A DNA stretch of 64,000 nt from Streptococcus sp. 29896 (GTDB lineage: Bacteria; Bacillota; Bacilli; Lactobacillales; Streptococcaceae), in assembly GCF_032594915.1 (NCBI RefSeq), contig NZ_CP118733.1, positions 558,001-622,000 of the forward strand. Direction: 5' to 3'. The position numbers and the translations under genes were made by a program. Below are positions 56,440 through 64,000 of the stretch, one piece after another (within the stretch, counting starts at the first letter, position 1; every line of letters starts with the position of its first letter). The notes under the pieces were generated by a model that saw only the letters and a list, made by a program, of their open reading frames with translations, did not search any database and was not told the DNA's origin.

Positions 56440-57285
56440 ATGAAAAAATGGAAAATTGTTGCAGACTCTGGTTGTGATTACCGTCAACTGGATCAGTTGG
56501 CGCCAAACGCAGAATTTATTAGTGTTCCCTTGACCGTCCAAATTGGGGCAGAGACCTTCGTTGACCAGGCAGACTTGGATATCGACAAGATGATGGAGGT
56601 TATGTACGCTTCGTCTGAGGCAGCTAGTTCAGCTTGTCCGAGTCCTCAAGCCTACCAAGCAGCCTTTGAAGGGGCAGATCAGATTATCGTGGTGACCTTG
56701 ACAGGGACCTTGTCTGGCAGTTTTAATAGTGCCAGAGTAGCACGCGACATGTATTTGGAAGAGCATCCAGATGCCAAGATTCATTTGATTGATAGCCTTT
56801 CAGCCGGAGGGGAGATGGATTTGCTGGTTACGGAGATTAATCGTTTAATTGCCTCAGGATTGGAGTTTGAGGAGGTCGTTTCAGCCATCACCACCTACCA
56901 AGAAAATAGCAAACTACTCTTTGTCCTTGCCAAGGTTGATAATCTAGTCAAAAACGGTCGCCTGAGCAAGCTAGTGGGAACTGTAGTTGGTTTACTGAAC
57001 ATCCGTATGGTCGGTGAAGCCAGCAGCGAAGGCAAGTTGGAATTGCTCCAAAAGGCGCGTGGTCATAAGAAATCTGTGACAGCAGCCTTTGAAGAAATGA
57101 AAAAAGCAGGCTATAAGGGTGGACGCATCATCATGGCTCACCGCAATAATGACAAGTTCTTTCAACAATTTTCTGATTTGGTCAAAGAAAACTATCCAAA
57201 TGCCATCGTTGAAGAAGTGGCAACTTCGGGATTATGCTCTTTCTATGCAGAAGAAGGTGGTCTCTTGATGGGCTATGAAATCTAA
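56440..57285 (+). CDS. DegV/FakB-family fatty-acid-binding protein
   Basis: 281-residue DegV-fold protein. Members bind a fatty acid and act as FakB, presenting it to the fatty-acid kinase FakA. The conserved region TLTGTLSGSFNSARVA (about 86-101) and IRMVGEASSEGKLELLQKARG are typical. The fakA partner is not in the window. It is probably controlled by the divergent TetR-type regulator, which might sense acyl ligands; that is inference. Confidence 0.9.
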   Translation: MKKWKIVADSGCDYRQLDQLAPNAEFISVPLTVQIGAETFVDQADLDIDKMMEVMYASSEAASSACPSPQAYQAAFEGADQIIVVTLTGTLSGSFNSARVARDMYLEEHPDAKIHLIDSLSAGGEMDLLVTEINRLIASGLEFEEVVSAITTYQENSKLLFVLAKVDNLVKNGRLSKLVGTVVGLLNIRMVGEASSEGKLELLQKARGHKKSVTAAFEEMKKAGYKGGRIIMAHRNNDKFFQQFSDLVKENYPNAIVEEVATSGLCSFYAEEGGLLMGYEI

Positions 57286-57294
57286 AAAAAGGTA

Positions 57295-57318
57295 AGCAGG
57301 CAGAGGACCTGCTTTTTT
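57295..57318 (+). terminator. degV terminator
   Basis: AGCAGG-N7-CCTGCT followed by T run. Confidence 0.8.
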
Positions 57319-57342
57319 CTATGCCATGTTTTGTCCTTTTTC

Positions 57343-57371
57343 TTGAACGACAATTTTAAATATGTTAATAT
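57343..57371 (+). promoter_or_regulatory. Promoter of GH20 surface protein gene
   Basis: TTGAAC, 17 bases, TAATAT with TGT upstream of the -10 box. Confidence 0.6.
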
Positions 57372-57412
57372 ATAAATAAAAGAGTCGTGAACAAAAAGCA
57401 GAAAGGAAACAT

Positions 57413-60400
57413 ATGGTGAAGCATTTTTCGAAAAGGTTAGTAGAGACATTTTCTATTCGGAAAACTTGTCTAGGAGTCGGTTCGGTATTGATTTGTAGTA
57501 GCCTATTAGCCAGTCTCCAAGGTGGGCAGTTGGTGCATGCAGAGCAACTAGAAAGTGCTGGCGAAGCCTTAACGCCTGCTCTGGCACTTGAAACAGACCA
57601 TGAGCTAGCTCATCCTGTCCAAGGAGAGCAAGAGGAAGCTGTAGCAGTAGATTCGGTGGTTTTACAGGATGAGTCAGGATCTTCTTCTCCAGACCAGGAA
57701 GAGAAGCTAGCAGATCCAACCGAGCCCAACTTTTCCCAAGCAAGCGCTGGTGAGCGTCATTGGGTTAATCATGCCCAAGGTGCCCAGGTAGTTGCGGATA
57801 ACCAGGAGAATGAATTTCCAGCTAGTCGAGCTGTCGATGGGATTATCAATCGTTCAGCAGCCAATCTGGACCAGTCGCGTTGGGGAACAGAGATGGGCAC
57901 AGATGACCATCAACTTAAACTGGACCTAGGAAGTCCCAAGAGGGTGGAAGAAGTAGCCATCTACTGGGAAAGGGATAATGTCACAGGATTCCAACTGCAG
58001 GCTTCGGATGATAATCAGACCTATCGAACGGTTTACCGTAAAGCTGGCACAGAACATGTGGCACTCGATACTCGTTTTCAGCTAGAAGAAGCAGTTGAAG
58101 CCCGCTACTTTAAGCTCTTGATTGACCAGTATGACGGAGGTCAACTCAACTGGCCGTCCGTTTCACTCTATGAAATCGAGTTGCTGGGGCAGGCAGTCTT
58201 GACCAATTTAGCCAAAGGTAAATCAGTCCAAGCAAATGGTCAGGAAGTAGCCAATTTATCAGCTGACAAGGTAACAGATGGCAATGGGACAACACGATGG
58301 GCGAGTGACCGTGGCCATAGTCCAAAATTTATCCAGATTGATTTAGGACAAAGAGAGACCTTTTCCACAATCACGGTAGATTGGGAACGTAAAAATGCTT
58401 CCAACTATCGCTTCCAAGTATCAGATGATGGGCAACAATGGAGAGATGTCCTGATACGTACTCAAAAACCAAGTGACTTCAAGGAGATTTTTTCACTGTC
58501 AACTAGCCAAACTGGTCGCTATATCAAGCTAGTGATTGACCAGTTTGATGCGAGCGGGGAAACCAAAGATGGTCGGCAGGTTACCTGGGACACCGTTTCT
58601 GTTTATGAGATAGAAGTCTTTAAGGAAGCAGTTGTCGCACGTCAGGAAGAAAGTCTGAGGGACATTGCTGCACGATTGGAAATTCCAATCCTGACTAGGG
58701 ACTTGACCCGTTGGAGTCTACCACAGGTTCCTCAAGGTGTCGAAATTGAATTTATCGGGGCAGATTTGGAGCAAATCCTGGATAGAGATTTAACTATTTA
58801 CCGGCCACTTGTGGATACGACAGTTAGCTACAATTACCGTCTTCGACGAGGGGATCAGGTTTATGAGACACCTGCCAGAACAGTCCTGGTGGAGGGACTC
58901 TACCGAGTAGAAGAGTCGGATAATGCAAAGCTGACAGTCGCACCAGGTCTAGCCGAATGGAAGGGGCATACTGGCCATTTTCAAGCGCTAGCAACTAGCA
59001 GGATTGTTGTTAGTGAGGACGACCGAGAGGCCTTAGCCTACGCTGTCCAAAGTTTTAAGGAAGACTATGAAGCTATCACAGGAAGAAGCATTGCACTTGT
59101 TTACGGTGAGGCGCCACAGGCTGGCGATTTCTACTTTGAACTCAATGATCGTGATCCTGGCTTGAAAAAAGAAGGCTATCTCCTAACCATCGGAGACCAT
59201 ATTAAGGTGGAGGCCAATCAAGTTACAGGTGCATTTTGGTCCACCCAGACCCTCTTGCAATTGTTAAACCAAAATCCAGACCAGATTGCCAAAGGGATTG
59301 CCAGAGATTATCCTAAATATGAAACCCGTGGGTTTATGTTGGATGTAGGGAGAAAACCGATCCAGCTCTCCGTTTTGAAGGACATGATCAAAGCTCTCTC
59401 TTGGTATAAGTTCAATGACTTCCAGCTCCACCTCAATGATAATTACATCTGGGTTGAAGAATACCAACGCGAAGGCAATCCTTACGGTGCTTATTCAGCT
59501 TTTCGATTGGAATCAGACATTAAAGAAGGAGGCAATGGCGGTCTCAACAAGGCAGACCTGACAGCAAAGGATGTCTTTTACTCTAAGGCAGAATTTAAGG
59601 AGCTGATTGCCTTTGCTAAGAATCGGGGTATTCGAATTGTGCCAGAATTTGATGCGCCAGCCCATGCTCTAGCCTTTACCAAGGTTCGTCCAGATTTGAC
59701 CATGACGGATCGAACAGTCAATCGATGGGCGGATCATCTGGAGGTTTCCAATCCAGAAAGTCTAGCCTTTATTAAGAGTGTTTGGGATGAATACCTGACA
59801 GGTGAGGATCCTGTATTTGAGGAAACCGACACCATTCACATCGGCGTGGATGAATTCGAAGGCAACAACGAAGCCTTTCGTGCCTTCACAGATCAACTCT
59901 TACGCTTTGCTATTGACCGAGGGAAAACACCGCGCTTTTGGGGGAGCTTGACTGCAAAACCAGGAATAACACCAGTCCGTGTGGAAGGTACGGAGATGAA
60001 TATCTGGTCAACAGGTTGGGCAAGGCCAGCGGATATGTACCAGCTAGGCTACTCCTTGATCAATACCTTGGATGGGGATCTGTATATCGTGCCTGCAGCT
60101 GGTTACTATGCCGACTACCTCAATGCTGAGCGGCTCTACAATCAATGGGAAGTCAATAAGATGGGCAATACCATCATCCCTGCTGGTTCTGAGCAGATGA
60201 AAGGTGCTGCCTTTGCCATTTGGAATGATATGATTGACCGCCGTGCCAACGGTATCTTAGAACAAGATATCTACAAGCGTTTTGAGGCAGTACTACCAGC
60301 CTTGACGGCCAAGATGTGGGGCAACCGAGATGGAGGTAGCTATCGACAATACTTGGCTGCAGTGGAAGCCATTGGCAAGCCTGCCAATTACAATCCCCAT

Positions 60401-62584
60401 CACCAGATCAACAGTCTTGGGGAGACTTTGCTGCATTACAAGTTTGATTTGGACAATTTAGAAGATTTTTCAGGTAATAATTTTGATGGGAGCCAAGAAC
60501 ATGCCATCTCATTTGCGGATGGTCAAGCAGGTCGTGCCTTGCGTTTAGCTGGCGGTTCTTCTTATTTCAAGACACCGCTTGAGAAAGTTGGTCCTCAGAA
60601 CAGCCTTTCTGTCTGGGTAAAATTGGATGCTTCAGCTCAGGGCGAACAGATTTTGATGGAGTCAGGTCGAGATGCCATAAAACTGGTTCAAAAAGAAACT
60701 GGAAAAGTCGGTTTGTCCCTTGAAGGCTATGACCATTCCTTTAACTATACCTTGCCGAGGGACCAATGGGTTCATCTAACCTTTAAAGGTTCAATTGGTA
60801 TGAGCCAGCTGTATGTCAATGGGGAACTAGTAGATACCCTTTCTCGTCAAGAAACCGGTGGCAAGCAGGTGAGTTTGACCTTGCCGACTGCCTATATTGG
60901 CAGTAAAGAGCATGCCATGACAGGCTTGATTGATCAGTTGCTTGTATGGCAAGACAAAGGGTTATCTAGTCTTCGTCCCGCTCGGCAAAATTGGCTTGTA
61001 AGTAGTGACAATGAAAATGCTGACGGACCAATTTCGATGGCATTTGACGGTGATAGTACAACAATCTGGCATACCCAGTGGCAGCCAGCCAAAAAGAACT
61101 TGCCTGCTACTATCTTGATAGACATGAAAGAAGCGCAGGACCTGGACCACTTGAACTATCTGCCACGGCAAACAGGGAACAATGGGCACATCACAGCCTA
61201 TCAACTGTACGGCAAATTGCAAGAATCAGATGATTACCAACTCCTGAGCCAAGGTAACCTGCCAGACACAGGCCAAGAAAAGCAGATTCGCTTTAGTCCA
61301 AGGACGGTGCGGTATCTGAAGATGCTTGTTACGGATGGACACGGAGGCTTTGGCTCTGCTGCTGAATTGACACCCGCTAGCACCAACTATTCACAAGCCC
61401 TCAAGGAAAAAATCCTAGAAGCCGATGCCCACCTTCTTCTAGCGGCAGCCTATTCTCCAAGCAGTATCGAAGACTTAGAACAAAAAGTCAGATCAGCCAA
61501 GGCCTTGTTAGAAGATCAGGCAAGTCGTCAGTTGGTTTCGGAGAAAATAGCAGAGCTGACAGCAGCGATTGCCAACCTCAGTCTGAAAAAGGAAGAACCA
61601 CAAGTTCGTCTGGAAAGACGGGAAGTTTTGGAAGAAATCGCCATTCCAGTTGAGAAAATTTCTGATGATCAATTGGCCCTGGGTGAAGAAGTGATTGAAA
61701 GCCAAGGCAGAGCTGGAAGCATTCAGAAGATTTTTGAAGACAGATATGAGGATGATGTACTGGTTTCCAGTCGCCTGGTTGATACCGTCCAAACAGCTGC
61801 CCAAGCCAAGCGCATACGAGTTGGAACTGGTCGTGCACAGCTATTGGCAAGAAAAGGTCAGCTAGTCGACCAATTACAGGCACTATTGGCAACGGACAGA
61901 ACTAGTTGGAAGCCGTGGGATGAGCCAACTTTCCAAGAGAAGGTGGCGAGTCTGCGCACTCAATTGGAAGATCCTGAAGTCAACCTGGACCAGATTGAAA
62001 AAGAGCTTGAAAAGCTTATTCTTCTTCTGGAGAAAGGAGCAAGGAATCAATTGCCAGAAGGTCTGATACTCCCAAGTCTTACTATTGAGTATAGAAAGAG
62101 AGAAATAGAGAACAAGCTGTCTTATCCTAGTTTGATGGAGGAAGATCCAAACCTTCCATTGGGAGAGAAGAAAGTGATTCAAATAGGTCAAGAAGGTTTC
62201 TTGAACCAGCATTATGAAGACGTCTATGTCCAAGGGGAATTTGTCGCGAGCAGATTAGTGGAAACTAGCCAGCAGGATCCTTTACCAGAAATAGTGGCTG
62301 TGGGTAGTCGAGTGCTACTTAGTCAGAAGGATGAGCAAGTCAGTCCAGACATACAAGTGACTGCAGTGAGTGTTCCTCAGTTGCGAGATGAACAAAAACC
62401 AGTCTTTGAACAAGAAGCTCACAAACAAAGTAGCAGAAAACCTGTTGGTTCAGGCGAGACTGCTAGCCAAGCAAGACTACCAGAAACTGCAAGCAAAGAC
62501 CAGTCAATCTTTGCTCTGGGTCTAGCATGTGGCCTTGTTGGAATCGGACTATCTTGTCAAAAGAGAAAAAGACACATAAGGTGA
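57413..62584 (+). CDS. Cell-wall-anchored beta-N-acetylhexosaminidase (GH20), multidomain
   Basis: 1723-residue surface enzyme. Order: YSIRK-type signal (FSIRK at 13-17, cleavage after A43); two F5/8-type carbohydrate-binding domains (about 115-258, 263-403); an unassigned strand region to about 490; GH20b (about 496-618) and GH20 catalytic barrel (about 636-975) with the acid pair D813-E814 in IHIGVDEF; a LamG-like domain (about 1006-1183); a third F5/8 domain (about 1188-1322); helical FIVAR-like segments; two G5 domains (about 1400-1472, 1560-1636); and a sorting signal LPETA (1689-1693) with a hydrophobic span and basic tail. It should trim terminal GlcNAc/GalNAc from host glycans. The LPETA in place of LPxTG is odd. 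Confidence 0.93.
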   Translation: MVKHFSKRLVETFSIRKTCLGVGSVLICSSLLASLQGGQLVHAEQLESAGEALTPALALETDHELAHPVQGEQEEAVAVDSVVLQDESGSSSPDQEEKLADPTEPNFSQASAGERHWVNHAQGAQVVADNQENEFPASRAVDGIINRSAANLDQSRWGTEMGTDDHQLKLDLGSPKRVEEVAIYWERDNVTGFQLQASDDNQTYRTVYRKAGTEHVALDTRFQLEEAVEARYFKLLIDQYDGGQLNWPSVSLYEIELLGQAVLTNLAKGKSVQANGQEVANLSADKVTDGNGTTRWASDRGHSPKFIQIDLGQRETFSTITVDWERKNASNYRFQVSDDGQQWRDVLIRTQKPSDFKEIFSLSTSQTGRYIKLVIDQFDASGETKDGRQVTWDTVSVYEIEVFKEAVVARQEESLRDIAARLEIPILTRDLTRWSLPQVPQGVEIEFIGADLEQILDRDLTIYRPLVDTTVSYNYRLRRGDQVYETPARTVLVEGLYRVEESDNAKLTVAPGLAEWKGHTGHFQALATSRIVVSEDDREALAYAVQSFKEDYEAITGRSIALVYGEAPQAGDFYFELNDRDPGLKKEGYLLTIGDHIKVEANQVTGAFWSTQTLLQLLNQNPDQIAKGIARDYPKYETRGFMLDVGRKPIQLSVLKDMIKALSWYKFNDFQLHLNDNYIWVEEYQREGNPYGAYSAFRLESDIKEGGNGGLNKADLTAKDVFYSKAEFKELIAFAKNRGIRIVPEFDAPAHALAFTKVRPDLTMTDRTVNRWADHLEVSNPESLAFIKSVWDEYLTGEDPVFEETDTIHIGVDEFEGNNEAFRAFTDQLLRFAIDRGKTPRFWGSLTAKPGITPVRVEGTEMNIWSTGWARPADMYQLGYSLINTLDGDLYIVPAAGYYADYLNAERLYNQWEVNKMGNTIIPAGSEQMKGAAFAIWNDMIDRRANGILEQDIYKRFEAVLPALTAKMWGNRDGGSYRQYLAAVEAIGKPANYNPHHQINSLGETLLHYKFDLDNLEDFSGNNFDGSQEHAISFADGQAGRALRLAGGSSYFKTPLEKVGPQNSLSVWVKLDASAQGEQILMESGRDAIKLVQKETGKVGLSLEGYDHSFNYTLPRDQWVHLTFKGSIGMSQLYVNGELVDTLSRQETGGKQVSLTLPTAYIGSKEHAMTGLIDQLLVWQDKGLSSLRPARQNWLVSSDNENADGPISMAFDGDSTTIWHTQWQPAKKNLPATILIDMKEAQDLDHLNYLPRQTGNNGHITAYQLYGKLQESDDYQLLSQGNLPDTGQEKQIRFSPRTVRYLKMLVTDGHGGFGSAAELTPASTNYSQALKEKILEADAHLLLAAAYSPSSIEDLEQKVRSAKALLEDQASRQLVSEKIAELTAAIANLSLKKEEPQVRLERREVLEEIAIPVEKISDDQLALGEEVIESQGRAGSIQKIFEDRYEDDVLVSSRLVDTVQTAAQAKRIRVGTGRAQLLARKGQLVDQLQALLATDRTSWKPWDEPTFQEKVASLRTQLEDPEVNLDQIEKELEKLILLLEKGARNQLPEGLILPSLTIEYRKREIENKLSYPSLMEEDPNLPLGEKKVIQIGQEGFLNQHYEDVYVQGEFVASRLVETSQQDPLPEIVAVGSRVLLSQKDEQVSPDIQVTAVSVPQLRDEQKPVFEQEAHKQSSRKPVGSGETASQARLPETASKDQSIFALGLACGLVGIGLSCQKRKRHIR

Positions 62585-62631
62585 GAAAACCATTTGAACT
62601 GGCAAGTGCTTGCCTTTATTCATCAGACCAA

Positions 62632-62664
62632 CAAAAAAAGAAAGTTGCATCAACTTTCTTTTTT
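62632..62664. terminator. Bidirectional terminator between GH20 and MocR genes
   Basis: AAAAGAAAGTTG-CAT-CAACTTTCTTTT with A and T runs on both sides. Confidence 0.85.
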
Positions 62665-63915
62665 GCTTAGCTTGGTTAGGAAAGATTGGATAGCTTGCGA
62701 ATGGTTGTTGGGGAGCTGCAGGACAAGGTAGTTGAACTGCTTTCCCTTGTAGCAACGGACTCCCTCTACAAGCGGGACTGGGATAGGATGCTGATGAGGG
62801 ATTTCAAGAATCATGCCATGGGGAGTAAAGCGAACGGCAAGGTCTAGGTGGCTGGCTGTGAGCAGCTTTCTCATCTGACTCTCCTCTTCTTGTCCCATCG
62901 TCACAAGGTGCCGAGTGTTACGGGCAAACATCCCGTTATCGATATAGAGGGACAAGGCTTTTTGCATGATGAGGTTAGTGTCGTAATCAATCAAACTCTT
63001 GTACTGCAAGAAGGGGGATAGTAGTTCTTGAGGGAGGGCGATGCCTCCCAATCGCAGAGCAGGAAAGAGAGTAGGCGTGAAAGATTTGATATAGATAACC
63101 CGCCCAGCTGTGTCCAAGTAATGGAGGGGCAAGTGCTTTTGCGCATCAAAGTCAGCCAAGTAATCATCTTCCACCAAATAGACCTGATAACGCTCAGCCA
63201 ATTCAATAATCTTTTTCAGGCTGGCTAGATCATAGCTTGCCCCTAATGGGTTGTGGAGACGAGGAATGGTATAGAAAAATTTGATTTTACCTGTTTGAAA
63301 AATAGCTTCCAGTTCCTGCAAGTCAATGCCCTCAAAGGTTCGTTCAATTGTTTGGAAAGGTAGACCCTGTCGCTCCACCAAGTCTTGCATCCTATGGTAG
63401 GTAGGAGATTCGAGAAGAATATCCGTCCGCCCCTCACCAAAATTCATCTGGCTGAGGATATAAAGGGCCTGTTGGCTACCAGCTGTGATGACAAGCTGGT
63501 CTTTTTTTGTATAGACAGCATAATCAGCCAGCAAGCCTTGCAAGGAAATCCGCAACTCTTCCAATCCCTCCTGTTGGTGGTAGTGATTGAAGAGATAGTT
63601 TTCCCGACCAAGTAAACTCTCGGTCAGACAAGAGCGGAAGTCTTCATAAGGCAATTGTTGAAAGTCTTCCGGATTCAGCTCCACAGTCCGATCTTGAAAA
63701 TCCTGATCTTCTAGGATGTAGTAGCCAGATTTTTCCACGGCATAAATCCGATGCTGGTACTTAAGTTCCAACATAGCTTTCTGGACCGTGTCCTTACTAC
63801 AACCGTACTCTTTGCTTAACTGGCGAATAGAGGGCAGTTTCTGCCCTCGTTTGTACCGGTGGGTCTCAATTCCTTCAATAATATCTGCGACAATTTTTTG
63901 GTAAATACTCATCAT
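62650..63915 (-). CDS. MocR-type GntR/aminotransferase regulator
   Basis: 421-residue fusion of an N-terminal GntR winged helix (about 1-70, LPSIRQLSKEYGCSKDTVQKAM) with a class I aminotransferase-like domain (about 100-420). The PLP-lysine candidate is in IYIKSFTPTLFPALRLGG. MocR proteins regulate vitamin B6, GABA and related genes. ATG at 63915 or the next codon at 63912 both fit the weak GGGGA ribosome-binding site. The probable target gene lies to the right, outside the window. Confidence 0.88.
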   Translation of the reverse strand: MMSIYQKIVADIIEGIETHRYKRGQKLPSIRQLSKEYGCSKDTVQKAMLELKYQHRIYAVEKSGYYILEDQDFQDRTVELNPEDFQQLPYEDFRSCLTESLLGRENYLFNHYHQQEGLEELRISLQGLLADYAVYTKKDQLVITAGSQQALYILSQMNFGEGRTDILLESPTYHRMQDLVERQGLPFQTIERTFEGIDLQELEAIFQTGKIKFFYTIPRLHNPLGASYDLASLKKIIELAERYQVYLVEDDYLADFDAQKHLPLHYLDTAGRVIYIKSFTPTLFPALRLGGIALPQELLSPFLQYKSLIDYDTNLIMQKALSLYIDNGMFARNTRHLVTMGQEEESQMRKLLTASHLDLAVRFTPHGMILEIPHQHPIPVPLVEGVRCYKGKQFNYLVLQLPNNHSQAIQSFLTKLSKKES

Positions 63916-64000
63916 CTGTCCCCGTACAGTTTTTCTATATTGTAGCGAAAATGCGGTCAAACCTCAAGACCTACATAAAGTAGACAATAGCTAGGTACTG

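Overview
The window is a stretch of low-GC Firmicute chromosome, and the gene content and order point to a Streptococcus, most likely S. suis or a close relative. Supporting marks are the sprT-pspC-hprK-lgt-DUF948-YtxH block, murM/murN-type FemX transferases beside a MurJ-type flippase, a YSIRK-type surface protein, a prfB(frameshift)-ftsE-ftsX cluster, PEP carboxylase downstream of rodA, and S components of ECF vitamin transporters. The species call is inference from gene content only. No rRNA, tRNA, CRISPR array, prophage or conjugative element was seen; the only mobile DNA is two IS3-family insertion sequences.

Layout. 1-4.3 kb: a 5'-truncated sprT-like gene, two envelope-stress-type genes (DUF4097, PspC), hprK, lgt and two coiled-coil envelope proteins. 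4.35-5.8 kb: an IS3-family element sitting in the loop of the preceding operon's terminator. 5.8-9.2 kb: a small membrane protein, two U32 peptidase-family proteins (tRNA/rRNA hydroxylation type), a small unknown protein and YdbC. 9.2-10.6 kb: a second, diverged IS3-family element, again in a terminator loop, which supplies the stop codon of bioY. 10.6-17 kb: bioY with a BirA-type operator, glutathione reductase, a MacAB-like efflux operon and an LLM flavoprotein. 17-22.5 kb (mostly minus strand): lysS, a phosphatase, a tRNA-editing deacylase, a DUF368/PopT-type undecaprenyl-phosphate carrier, thiT under a TPP riboswitch, and a GH25 protein. 22.5-29 kb: an ECF S component with a DUF4430 lipoprotein, rodA, ppc, and an extracytoplasmic-function sigma factor with its anti-sigma factor. 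29-33.5 kb: tuf, tpiA and a MurJ-like flippase. 33.6-39.5 kb (minus): three FemX-type peptidoglycan-bridge transferases, a HAD phosphatase and an HD phosphohydrolase. 39.5-49.2 kb: TauE/SafE, DUF1934, a P-type ATPase behind a yybP-ykoY (Mn2+) riboswitch, small membrane proteins, queG, prfB, ftsE and ftsX. 49.3-57.3 kb: an MBL hydrolase, dinG, the proBAC proline operon, and a TetR/degV divergent pair around a palindrome. 57.4-64 kb: a 1723-residue wall-anchored GH20 hexosaminidase and a MocR-type regulator.

Themes. Cell-wall construction is heavily represented (RodA, PopT, MurJ, three FemX proteins, FtsEX, Lgt). Vitamin uptake appears three times as ECF S components (BioY, ThiT and one unassigned), each lacking its own energizing module here. 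Regulation is readable in the DNA in several places: TPP and Mn riboswitches, a BirA-like operator, a TetR-type palindrome, a 9-bp inverted repeat around the rodA -10 box, and a match to an ECF-type promoter directly before the sigma gene. Four genes (first U32, the HD phosphohydrolase, TauE/SafE, dinG) have a strong -10 box 6-7 bases before their ATG and are candidates for leaderless mRNAs.

The best candidates for something little described are the self-contained ECF sigma/anti-sigma unit, the IS insertions inside terminator loops, the three-gene FemX array, the ECF-S/DUF4430 pair, and the LPETA-ending GH20 surface enzyme. All functional statements come from reading the sequence without database searches.
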